Positions 1 through 4,338 of a DNA stretch of 9,159 nucleotides are shown here, one piece after another (positions within the stretch are counted from its first letter, which is position 1; each line of letters opens with the position of its first letter). The position numbers and the translations under genes were made by a program. Origin of the DNA: Oscillospiraceae bacterium (lineage in GTDB: Bacteria > Bacillota > Clostridia > Oscillospirales > Oscillospiraceae); NCBI GenBank assembly GCA_031261245.1, contig JAISKU010000175.1:1-9159 (forward strand), read 5' to 3'. The notes beneath the pieces were generated by a model. That model saw only the letters and a list, made by a program, of their open reading frames with translations, searched no databases and was not told the DNA's origin.

Positions 1-162
1 GTCAAACGTCAGACCCGGGAGCTCGAGCGCCTTTTGGAGCTTCTCGCCCTCCGCGTTGAGAATGTGGGAGAGCGCGGCCTCCTCGAGCGCGATGGAGGCG
101 ATGATGTTGCCGAGCGCGACGTCCCGGTCAATCTCGTTGATATTTATAGTAGGCATTGACAT
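1..162 (-). CDS. Partial gene, N-terminus of a spore-surface/exosporium-like protein
   Basis: Only the first 54 codons are inside the window; the gene continues past the left edge. The start is the ATG at 162-160, chosen because a perfect AGGAGG (176-171, minus strand) lies 8 nt upstream. A second in-frame ATG two codons later is less well placed. The visible protein starts MSMPTININEIDRDVALGNI and continues with an Ala/Leu/Glu-rich amphipathic segment containing SIALEEAALSHILNAEGEKL at about residues 23-42. From memory, this 'EEAALSHILNAEGEKLQ' type of motif recurs in short segments of spore-surface, collagen-like or exosporium-associated proteins of Clostridia and Bacillus. I cannot confirm that by search. 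The segment looks helical, and no signal peptide or membrane segment is visible. The biochemical role is unknown. The rest of the gene could hold a repeat or collagen-like region, but that part is not visible. Confidence 0.6.
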   Translation of the reverse strand, partial: MSMPTININEIDRDVALGNIIASIALEEAALSHILNAEGEKLQKALELPGLTFD

Positions 163-194
163 AAAAATGCCCTCCTTTTTTGCTTTTTGCAGAT

Positions 195-212
195 ACCCGC
201 GATTCGGCGGGT
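195..212 (-). other. Small hairpin upstream of the partial minus-strand gene
   Basis: ACCCGC (195-200) and GCGGGT (207-212) can form a 6-bp stem with a 6-nt loop. In a minus-strand transcript it would lie in the 5' untranslated region, about 30 nt before the start codon and clear of the Shine-Dalgarno site. No function can be assigned. It may stabilise the mRNA 5' end or be incidental. Confidence 0.3.
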
Positions 213-233
213 TCAATGCAGTTTACTCCGCAG

Positions 234-264
234 AAAACGCAAAAGCGCCGGACATTTCCGGCGC
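234..264 (-). terminator. Terminator-like hairpin in the leader of the partial minus-strand gene
   Basis: GCGCCGGA (245-252) and TCCGGCGC (257-264) form a perfect 8-bp GC-rich stem with a 4-nt loop. Read on the minus strand it is followed by TTTTGCGTTTT, a broken U-rich tract, so it resembles an intrinsic terminator on that strand. On the plus strand it is followed by GGTGTTGG and would not terminate. Its position about 80 nt upstream of a minus-strand start codon means it is either a premature terminator (attenuator) in that gene's leader or a block to antisense transcription from the right. The sequence does not decide between these. Confidence 0.45.
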
Positions 265-301
265 GGTGTTGGTTATCGGGCGGTTTCGGGGATTTGTGCG
301 G

Positions 302-330
302 ATTATTTGGGGAGGGGTTTTACAATATGC
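302..330 (-). promoter_or_regulatory. Possible sporulation sigma-E type promoter for the partial minus-strand gene
   Basis: On the minus strand, GCATATT (330-324), a 14-nt spacer and CAAATAAT (309-302) resemble the mother-cell sigma-E consensus as I recall it (roughly GHATATT, 13-15 nt, CATACAAT). The -35 matches fully and the -10 at 6 of 8 positions. The fit is only suggestive, but it agrees with the downstream gene looking like a spore-surface protein. A start near 295 would give a leader of about 130 nt that includes the hairpins at 245-264 and 195-212. Confidence 0.3.
318..330. repeat. Direct repeat TTTTACAATATGC, copy 1
   Basis: This 13-base element recurs exactly at 351-363, 33 bases away, which is about three helical turns. 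This copy lies just upstream of the -35 element of the promoter for the acidic-protein gene. The pair is operator-like in spacing, but no binding protein can be named. Confidence 0.5.
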
Positions 331-340
331 GGAAAAGGTC

Positions 341-369
341 TTGTCTTTATTTTTACAATATGCTATCAT
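341..369 (+). promoter_or_regulatory. Extended -10 promoter for the acidic membrane-anchored protein gene
   Basis: TTGTCT (341-346) is followed after 17 bases by TATCAT (364-369), preceded by TGC, which fits the extended -10 motif TGnTATAAT of the housekeeping sigma factor. Transcription would start near 376, giving a leader of only about 24 nt before the ATG at 400. The second copy of the 13-base direct repeat (351-363) overlaps the spacer and the TG element, so a factor bound there would be expected to affect this promoter. Confidence 0.6.
351..363. repeat. Direct repeat TTTTACAATATGC, copy 2
   Basis: This is an exact copy of the 13-base element at 318-330. It sits inside the promoter at 341-369, ending at the TGC of the extended -10. 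Read on the minus strand both copies begin GCATATTGTA, which also resembles sporulation sigma-factor elements, so the repeat may serve either direction. Confidence 0.5.
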
Positions 370-399
370 AACACCACAAAAAAGTAGAGAGGAACCGTT

Positions 400-771
400 A
401 TGAACGAAGAGGACGATAAGATTTTCAACGACTTTATGACCTACATGATAGTGACGGGTGAGTTTGACAAAAAAGACGAGCCGGACGAGGAAGAAGATGA
501 CGACGAATACGATGACGATGAAGATGACGACGAAGACGAGCAAGATGAAGAAGACGATTATTACTATGAGCCCACGACGAGCAGCAACAGCTATATTACG
601 CCCCGCCAGCAGCAAAGTTATACGCCCCCGCCGAGTGTGCAAAGTATGCGGTTAAAGGACTTCAGCCCGAGGGAAAGACAACAATTAATTGCTATGTATA
701 TTGTGAGATACACAATCTTAGCGATATTATTGTTTTTGATGATTTTGGGATTTATAGTGGGTGGTAAGTAA
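400..771 (+). CDS. Acidic tail-anchored small membrane protein, unknown function
   Basis: A 123-residue protein I do not recognise. Residues 1-22 are a mixed, partly hydrophobic segment (IFNDFMTYMIVTG). Residues 23-53 are almost all Asp and Glu. Residues 54-81 are a Tyr/Ser/Gln/Pro-rich linker, and residues 84-95 (RLKDFSPRERQQ) are basic. Residues about 98-120 form one hydrophobic helix (IVRYTILAILLFLMILGFIV), ending in GGK. The basic flank just before the helix suggests that the acidic N-terminal part stays in the cytoplasm, with the C-terminus inserted as a tail anchor. There is no signal peptide. The ATG follows a modest Shine-Dalgarno (AGAGAGG, 386-392) and a good extended -10 promoter. 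Codon use is more AT-rich than in the ribosomal genes. A strong hairpin closes the unit, so it looks monocistronic. The acidic run could bind cations or basic partners, but that is inference. The ordered promoter-to-terminator layout supports a real gene. Confidence 0.7.
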   Translation: MNEEDDKIFNDFMTYMIVTGEFDKKDEPDEEEDDDEYDDDEDDDEDEQDEEDDYYYEPTTSSNSYITPRQQQSYTPPPSVQSMRLKDFSPRERQQLIAMYIVRYTILAILLFLMILGFIVGGK

Positions 772-790
772 GCAACGAAAGATGTATGAG

Positions 791-828
791 CAAACAGGCG
801 GCTCCGCGAAAGCGGAGCCGCCTGTTTG
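791..828. terminator. Shared hairpin terminator between the acidic-protein gene and tRNA-Leu
   Basis: Bases 791-807 and 812-828 are perfect reverse complements (17 bp, GC-rich core) around a GAAA tetraloop. The hairpin lies 19 nt after the stop of the plus-strand gene at 400-771 and 12 nt after the 3' end of the minus-strand tRNA-Leu. It can therefore end both converging transcripts. No long U-tract follows on either strand; the 3' arm itself ends CTGTTTG in both directions. Confidence 0.75.
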
Positions 829-840
829 TGGAGTCAGTCG

Positions 841-924
841 TGGTGCGGGCGGCGGGATTTGAACCCGCACACCTTGCGGCACAGGAACCTAAATCCTGCA
901 TGTCTGCCGTTCCATCACGCCCGC
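841..924 (-). tRNA. tRNA-Leu (anticodon UAG, reads CUA/CUN)
   Basis: On the minus strand, GCGGGCG (924-918) pairs with CGCCCGC (851-845) as a 7-bp acceptor stem, followed by discriminator A and an encoded CCA (843-841). The anticodon arm is CAGGA, loop TTTAGGT, TCCTG, with anticodon TAG at 891-889. The T arm is GCGGG, TTCAAAT, CCCGC. Between anticodon and T arms there is a long class II variable arm with a GCC-GCAA-GGT hairpin, as expected for leucine. Total length is 84 nt. The gene lies 20 nt downstream of the metA stop codon on the same strand with no recognisable terminator or separate promoter between them. Processing from a metA transcript is therefore plausible. The shared hairpin at 791-828 follows. 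Confidence 0.95.
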
Positions 925-930
925 ACGTTT

Positions 931-958
931 GCGCCGGTTGCGCGCTATATCCCGGCGC
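931..958 (-). other. Hairpin spanning the metA stop codon, just upstream of tRNA-Leu
   Basis: GCGCCGG (931-937) and CCGGCGC (952-958) are perfect 7-base inverted repeats with a 14-nt loop that contains the metA stop TAG (947-945). On the minus strand it ends 6 nt before the mature 5' end of the tRNA and is followed by AAACGT, not a U-tract, so it is not an intrinsic terminator. It could shield the metA mRNA 3' end after RNase P cuts at the tRNA. Confidence 0.45.
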
Positions 959-1913
959 CGAAGTCGAGGGAGGGCTCCGGCGGCTCCCCGCTCTCCTCCG
1001 CGATTTTTTCGATGTCAAACGGCGTGGACTGGTACACGTAGTAGTTCAGCCAGTTCGTATACATCAGCTGCGCATGGCTGCGCCACGTCACGCGCGGAGG
1101 GCGCGACGGGTCGTCGTTTTCAAAGTAGTTTTGCGGAATCTCCGGGTTCAGTCCCGCCTTGACGTCGCGGAAATACTCAAGACTCAGCGTGTCCGCGTCG
1201 TACTCCGGGTGGCCCATGATGAAGAAGCGGCGGCTGTCCGTCGATTTCACCGCGAACACGCCCGCGAGCGGCGAGTCGGAGAGCACCTCGAGCTCCGCGC
1301 GGTCGAGAATGTCCCCGGCGACCGCCTCCGTATACCGCGAGTGCGGCGCCGTGAACGTGTCGTCAAAGCCGCGGAAGAACGGCGAGGTGGGTTTTAGCAC
1401 GCGGTTCTCAAACACGCCGGAGAGCTTTTTCGGCAGCTCGCGCTTACCTATATTATAGTGGTGGTACAGTCCCGCCTGCGCGCCCCAGCAGATGTGCAGC
1501 GTGCAGTGGACGTTGCGCGCGCTCCAGTCCATGATGTCGCACAGCTCCGGCCAGTAGTCCACGTCCTCGAAATCGAGCAGCTCCACAGGCGCGCCGGTGA
1601 TTATCATGCCGTCGAAAAAGCGGCTTTTTACGGCGTCAAACGTCGTGTAGAACGTCTCCAGATGCTCCGCGCTCGTGTTCTTTGTCGTGTGGCTGGCGAC
1701 TTGCAGAAACTCCACCTCGATTTGCAGCGGGGTGTTCGACAGCTTGCGCAGCAGCTGGGTCTCCGTGACGACCTTCGTGGGCATGAGGTTGAGTATGAGA
1801 AGCCGCAGCGGGCGAATGTCCTGATGGGAGGCGCGATGCTCCGTCATGACGAAGATGTTCTCATTTTCAAGTATTTCCTGCGCCGGCAGACCGTCCTGTA
1901 TTTTTATCGGCAT
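945..1913 (-). CDS. metA: Homoserine O-acyltransferase MetA, predicted acetyl-CoA-dependent (MetAA)
   Basis: A 322-residue protein of the MetA family (class I glutamine-amidotransferase-like fold; E. coli MetA is slightly shorter). It acylates the hydroxyl of L-homoserine in the first committed step of methionine synthesis in the cytoplasm. Family signatures are PLRLLILNLMPTKVVTETQL (about 35-54) and LHICWGAQAGLYHHY with catalytic Cys142. FFIMGHPEYD supplies the catalytic His235 and Glu237. Residue 111 in ITGAPVELLDFEDVDYW is Glu. In studied family members Glu at this position goes with acetyl-CoA and Gly with succinyl-CoA, so O-acetylhomoserine is the predicted product despite the common 'succinyltransferase' annotation. 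The C-terminal end (EESGEPPEPSLDFGAGI) is a short acidic tail beyond the conserved core. The start ATG has an AAGGAG site 9 nt upstream (1928-1923). The gene is divergent from the ribosomal operon and followed by tRNA-Leu. No SAM riboswitch fits in its short leader. Confidence 0.95.
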   Translation of the reverse strand: MPIKIQDGLPAQEILENENIFVMTEHRASHQDIRPLRLLILNLMPTKVVTETQLLRKLSNTPLQIEVEFLQVASHTTKNTSAEHLETFYTTFDAVKSRFFDGMIITGAPVELLDFEDVDYWPELCDIMDWSARNVHCTLHICWGAQAGLYHHYNIGKRELPKKLSGVFENRVLKPTSPFFRGFDDTFTAPHSRYTEAVAGDILDRAELEVLSDSPLAGVFAVKSTDSRRFFIMGHPEYDADTLSLEYFRDVKAGLNPEIPQNYFENDDPSRPPRVTWRSHAQLMYTNWLNYYVYQSTPFDIEKIAEESGEPPEPSLDFGAGI

Positions 1914-1939
1914 GACTCATCGCTCCTTTCGTAAAACGC

Positions 1940-1969
1940 ATCATACCACACATTGCGCCATTGTTGCAA
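1940..1969 (-). promoter_or_regulatory. metA promoter
   Basis: On the minus strand, TTGCAA (1969-1964), an 18-nt spacer and TATGAT (1945-1940) preceded by TGG form a housekeeping promoter with an extended -10. Transcription would start near 1933, leaving only about 20 nt before the metA ATG. This excludes a SAM riboswitch or T-box between start site and gene, so regulation, if any, would be by a repressor at the promoter. Confidence 0.6.
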
Positions 1970-1999
1970 CAGAGATTTTGAGCTCGTGCGGTTTGGACG

Positions 2000-2058
2000 A
2001 AAAAAATTTTGAAAAAAGTGAAAAAGTTGTTGACAGGGGGGCGGAATGTTGATATACT
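2000..2058 (+). promoter_or_regulatory. S10-operon promoter with A-tract upstream region
   Basis: TTGACA (2030-2035) is a perfect -35 element, followed after 17 bases by TATACT (2053-2058), one mismatch from TATAAT. Upstream are three A-tracts (2000-2006, 2012-2017, 2021-2025) of the kind that act as UP elements on rRNA and ribosomal-protein promoters. The start site is predicted near 2064-2066. The bases after the start (GAGCTCGCC) are GC-rich, which would suit stringent-type control, though this is inference. No other promoter as strong is visible in the window, consistent with it driving the whole ribosomal block. Confidence 0.85.
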
Positions 2059-2238
2059 CTCTGAGCTCGCCTTTCGGGGGGAGCTGCGATGATGCGGGAG
2101 ATTGCGGACGTCCGGCGACGGGCAAAAGTCCGGTAACTCACGCGGAGTATGTCCGGCGGAATCGCGTGATTCCGTGAAATCGGGCGGCTGGGAATGTACG
2201 GGCGGCGTTTACTTACGTATATCGCGCTTTACGGACTT

Positions 2239-2274
2239 GCCGGAAAAATCCTTTGGGATTTACCGGTTATTTTT
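2239..2274 (+). terminator. Terminator-like hairpin within the S10 leader (attenuator candidate)
   Basis: CCGG (2240-2243) and AAATCC (2246-2251) pair with GGATTT (2256-2261) and CCGG (2263-2266), with a TTTG loop and a small A-rich internal loop. The tail TTATTTTT (2267-2274) follows at once. Two alternative pairings would break it. CCGGAAAAAT (2240-2249) is perfectly complementary to ATTTTTCCGG (2269-2278), and TTACCGG (2260-2266) is complementary to CCGGTAA (2130-2136) in the long upstream stem. Such mutually exclusive helices are typical of transcription attenuators. The U-tract is interrupted by one A, so its efficiency is uncertain. Confidence 0.55.
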
Positions 2275-2324
2275 CCGGGGAGCGAATGATACGCACGGCG
2301 TAGTGTTCGGAATTTTCTCACTGA

Positions 2325-2352
2325 CCTGAAATTATTGAAGGATTTCGGGAGG
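2325..2352 (+). promoter_or_regulatory. Hairpin reaching the rpsJ Shine-Dalgarno site
   Basis: CCTGAAAT (2325-2332) pairs with ATTTCGGG (2342-2349), 8 bp with one G-T wobble and a 9-nt loop. The 3' arm includes the first three G's of the rpsJ ribosome-binding site GGGAGG (2347-2352), which lies 7 nt before the ATG at 2360. The fold could partly mask translation initiation. Confidence 0.4.
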
Positions 2353-2359
2353 AAATAAA

Positions 2360-2674
2360 ATGGCACAGGGAAACAAGATGATACGCATAAGACTAAAGGC
2401 GTATGACCACCAGCTTATCGACGTGGCGGCGGGGCAGATAGTCGAGACGTCAAAGCGCACGGGCGCGCGCGTCTCCGGGCCGATTCCGCTTCCGACGCGC
2501 AAGGAGATAGTCACGATCCTGCGCGCGGTACACAAATATAAGGATTCAAGAGAGCAGTTTGAAAGACTTACGCACAAGCGGCTTATCGACATCCAGAATC
2601 CGACGCAGAAAACCGTCGAGGCGCTCATGTCGCTTGAATTGCCGGCGGGCGTCGAGATTGAGATTAAATTGTAG
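2360..2674 (+). CDS. rpsJ: 30S ribosomal protein S10 (uS10)
   Basis: A 104-residue protein, the usual length for S10, which sits in the head of the 30S subunit; with NusB it also forms part of antitermination complexes. The sequence fits the family along its whole length: an N-terminal strand with IRIRLKAYDHQLID (8-21), the loop SGPIPLPTRKEIVTILRA (39-56), and HKRLIDIQNPTQKTVEALM (72-90). The ATG at 2360 has a GGGAGG site 7 nt upstream. It is the first gene of the S10 series. The long structured leader in front of it may control the whole operon. The gap to rplC (75 nt) is the widest within the operon. Nothing in the protein itself is unusual. Confidence 0.98.
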   Translation: MAQGNKMIRIRLKAYDHQLIDVAAGQIVETSKRTGARVSGPIPLPTRKEIVTILRAVHKYKDSREQFERLTHKRLIDIQNPTQKTVEALMSLELPAGVEIEIKL

Positions 2675-2738
2675 CCAACGCCGCGCGGCGGCGGGTCAAG
2701 TTGGCCGAGAGGTCAACCAATAACCTTATATAAAGGAG
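2674..2738 (+). other. Foldable rpsJ-rplC intergenic region with alternative hairpins
   Basis: GTTGGCC (2700-2706) pairs with GGTCAAC (2711-2717), 7 bp with one G-T wobble and a GAGA loop. Its 5' arm is also complementary over six bases to GCCAAC (2674-2679), which begins with the last base of the rpsJ stop codon, so two folds compete. Downstream, CCTT (2724-2727) can pair with AAGG (2733-2736) of the rplC Shine-Dalgarno. This 75-nt gap is exceptional in an operon otherwise spaced by about 20 nt or less. Confidence 0.35.
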
Positions 2739-2749
2739 AAATACCGAAA

Positions 2750-3385
2750 ATGGTCAAAGCGATTATCGGCAAAAAGGCCGGAATGACGCAGATTTTCGAC
2801 GAGAAGGGGCGGGCGATACCCGTCACCGTGCTCGAGGCGGGACCGTGCGTCGTGACACAGAAGAAGCTACCGGACAAGGACGGGTACGCGTCGGTTCAGC
2901 TCGGCTTCGAGGAGGTCGCGGAGAAGCGGCTGACGAAGCCGGAGAACGGACACCTCAAAAAGGCGGGCGTGACGCCGCGCCGCCACCTCAAGGAGTTCAA
3001 GCTCGACGATATCGAGTCATTGAACGTCGGGGACACGGTTCTGGCGGACGTATTCGCCGAGGGCGACAAGGTGGACGTGACGGGAACGAGCAAGGGCAAG
3101 GGCTTCGCGGGCGTAATCAAGCGCTTCGGCGCGCAGAGGACGCCGACCTCCCACGGCGGCGGCCCCGTTCACAGGCACGCGGGCTCCATGGGCTCGGGCA
3201 CCGACCCGTCGAGGATATTCAAGGGCAAGATCGGCGCGGGACACATGGGCGCCGAGCAGGTGACGGTGCAGAACCTCGAGGTCGTCAAGGTGGACACGGA
3301 GCTGAACGTCATAGCCGTGCGGGGCGCGGTGCCGGGGCCGAAGGGTTCAGTCGTATACATTAAAAACACGGTAAAAAACAAGTAA
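2750..3385 (+). CDS. rplC: 50S ribosomal protein L3 (uL3)
   Basis: A 211-residue protein of normal L3 length. L3 is one of the first proteins to bind 23S rRNA and reaches with a long loop towards the peptidyl-transferase centre. The N-terminus MVKAIIGKKAGMTQIFDEKG is characteristic of bacterial L3. GTSKGKGFAGVIKRFG (about 107-122) marks the central barrel, and RTPTSHGGGPVHRHAGSMGS with FKGKIGAGHMGAEQVTVQN forms the extended loop and its return. The ATG is preceded by AAGGAG (2733-2738), 11 nt upstream. The gene lies 75 nt after rpsJ and 15 nt before rplD. It is fully in keeping with the family. Confidence 0.98.
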   Translation: MVKAIIGKKAGMTQIFDEKGRAIPVTVLEAGPCVVTQKKLPDKDGYASVQLGFEEVAEKRLTKPENGHLKKAGVTPRRHLKEFKLDDIESLNVGDTVLADVFAEGDKVDVTGTSKGKGFAGVIKRFGAQRTPTSHGGGPVHRHAGSMGSGTDPSRIFKGKIGAGHMGAEQVTVQNLEVVKVDTELNVIAVRGAVPGPKGSVVYIKNTVKNK

Positions 3386-3400
3386 GGGAGGAGAGACAAC

Positions 3401-4024
3401 ATGCCTACGGTTAAGGTCTACAGCATGTCGGGCGAGGTCACGGGCGATTTTGCGCTCTCCGACGCTGTTTTCGGCATTGAGCCGAACAAGTACGCGCTGC
3501 ACGAGGCGGTGAAGAACCACCTCGCGAACAAGCGGCAGGGCACGCAGAGTACGCTCACGCGCGCCGAGGTCTCCGGCGGCGGCATCAAGCCGTACCGCCA
3601 GAAGGGTACGGGCCGCGCGAGGCAGGGCTCCACACGCGCGCCGCACTACACGCACGGCGGAGTGGCGTTCGCGCCAAAGCCGCGCGACTACAGCTACACG
3701 ATTAACAAGAAGCTGCGGCGTCTCGCGCTCAAATCGGCGCTTTCGCAGAAGGTTATCGAGGAGCAGATTTACGTCGTGGACGGGCTGAAGCTCGACACGG
3801 TAAAGACGAAGGATTTCGCGGCGTTTCTCGCGAAGCTCGGCGTGTCGGGCAAGGCGCTTGTCGTGACGCCCGAGGTCGATTCGACGATTGTCAAGTCCGC
3901 GCGGAACATCCCCGGCGTCGTGACGACGATTGCGAGCATACTCTCGACGTATGAGGTGCTGAACACCGGCGCGTTCATCGTTGACAAGGCGGCGCTCGCG
4001 GTCATTGAGGAGGTGTACGCGTAA
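3401..4024 (+). CDS. rplD: 50S ribosomal protein L4 (uL4)
   Basis: A 207-residue L4 of usual length. The conserved loop that lines the peptide exit tunnel is intact: SGGGIKPYRQKGTGRARQGS (about 58-77), followed by the GGVAFAPKPRDYSYTINKK stretch (about 86-104). Substitutions in the RQKGTGRAR tip cause macrolide resistance in other bacteria. The motif here looks wild-type. In E. coli L4 also represses its own operon through the S10 leader. In this lineage that role is unproven, but L4 is a candidate ligand for the leader at 2064-2359. The start follows GGGAGGAG (3386-3393). The stop TAA overlaps the rplW start by one base (TAATG at 4022-4026), which implies translational coupling. Confidence 0.98.
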   Translation: MPTVKVYSMSGEVTGDFALSDAVFGIEPNKYALHEAVKNHLANKRQGTQSTLTRAEVSGGGIKPYRQKGTGRARQGSTRAPHYTHGGVAFAPKPRDYSYTINKKLRRLALKSALSQKVIEEQIYVVDGLKLDTVKTKDFAAFLAKLGVSGKALVVTPEVDSTIVKSARNIPGVVTTIASILSTYEVLNTGAFIVDKAALAVIEEVYA

Positions 4025-4323
4025 TGGCGAGATTAGCTTATGACATTATACTCAAGCCGATTATCACGGAGCAGTCTATGGAGGCCGTGGACATCTCAAA
4101 GTACGCCTTTGAGGTGGCGCGGGACGCGAACAAGATTGAGATCAAGAAGGCGATCGAGGAGATCTTCGACGTAAAGGTGCAGAAGATCACGACGCTGAAC
4201 ATGAAGGGCAAGATCAAGCGCAACGGGCGGTACCCCGAGGGGCCGCGCAAGGCGTGGAAGAAGGCGGTCGTGAGACTGACGCCGGAATCGAAGACCATCG
4301 AATTCTTCGAGGGAATGGTATAA
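4024..4323 (+). CDS. rplW: 50S ribosomal protein L23 (uL23)
   Basis: A 99-residue L23, which sits at the exit of the peptide tunnel and is the docking site for trigger factor and the signal recognition particle. Family features are the N-terminal segment ending DIILKPIITEQSM (7-19), KYAFEVARDANKIEIKKAIE (26-45), FDVKVQKITTLNMKGK (48-63) and the loop region RNGRYPEGPRKAWKKAVVRL (66-85). The start overlaps the rplD stop by one base. Its Shine-Dalgarno AGGAGG (4008-4013) lies inside the rplD coding end, so initiation probably depends on ribosomes finishing rplD. Confidence 0.98.
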   Translation: MARLAYDIILKPIITEQSMEAVDISKYAFEVARDANKIEIKKAIEEIFDVKVQKITTLNMKGKIKRNGRYPEGPRKAWKKAVVRLTPESKTIEFFEGMV

Positions 4324-4338
4324 GGGGGAGAGAGAAGC

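Larger units (their letters stand above)
2064..2359 (+). ncRNA. Structured S10-operon leader RNA (candidate ribosomal-protein autoregulatory element)
   Basis: About 295 nt separate the predicted start site from rpsJ, and they contain no convincing gene. A first hairpin pairs AGCTC (2064-2068) with GAGCT (2081-2085). A long imperfect stem follows: AAGTCCG plus TAA (2126-2132, 2134-2136) pairs with TTACGGACTT (2229-2238) around one bulged G. Inside it, 2141-2152 pairs with 2215-2226 at 11 of 12 positions including wobbles. A small perfect hairpin (2157-2163 with 2168-2174) sits in the apical part, and the motif CGGGCGGC occurs twice (2181-2188, 2199-2206). Directly after the long stem comes a terminator-like hairpin, and another stem reaches the rpsJ Shine-Dalgarno. 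Leaders of ribosomal-protein operons commonly bind one of their own products, but which protein would bind here cannot be told. I do not recognise it as a named Rfam class. Confidence 0.6.

Noticed and set aside
223..642. Open frame of 139 codons on the minus strand with a very hydrophobic Val/Ile/Phe run
   Set aside because: It is the mirror image of the Asp/Glu codon run in the plus-strand gene at 400-771. It has no Shine-Dalgarno at a start and crosses the promoter region.
786..1934. Long plus-strand open frames over tRNA-Leu and metA
   Set aside because: They are antisense to a recognisable tRNA and to a complete MetA with all catalytic residues. One would also have to read through the terminator hairpin and the tRNA.
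1914..1939. SAM riboswitch or T-box controlling metA
   Set aside because: The predicted metA start site leaves only about 20 nt of leader, too short for either, and no matching motifs are seen on the minus strand up to the divergent promoter.
2102..2329. Possible 75-codon leader gene upstream of rpsJ
   Set aside because: There is no Shine-Dalgarno before its ATG, its composition is unremarkable, and it overlaps the strongly self-complementary part of the leader RNA. RNA structure explains the region better.
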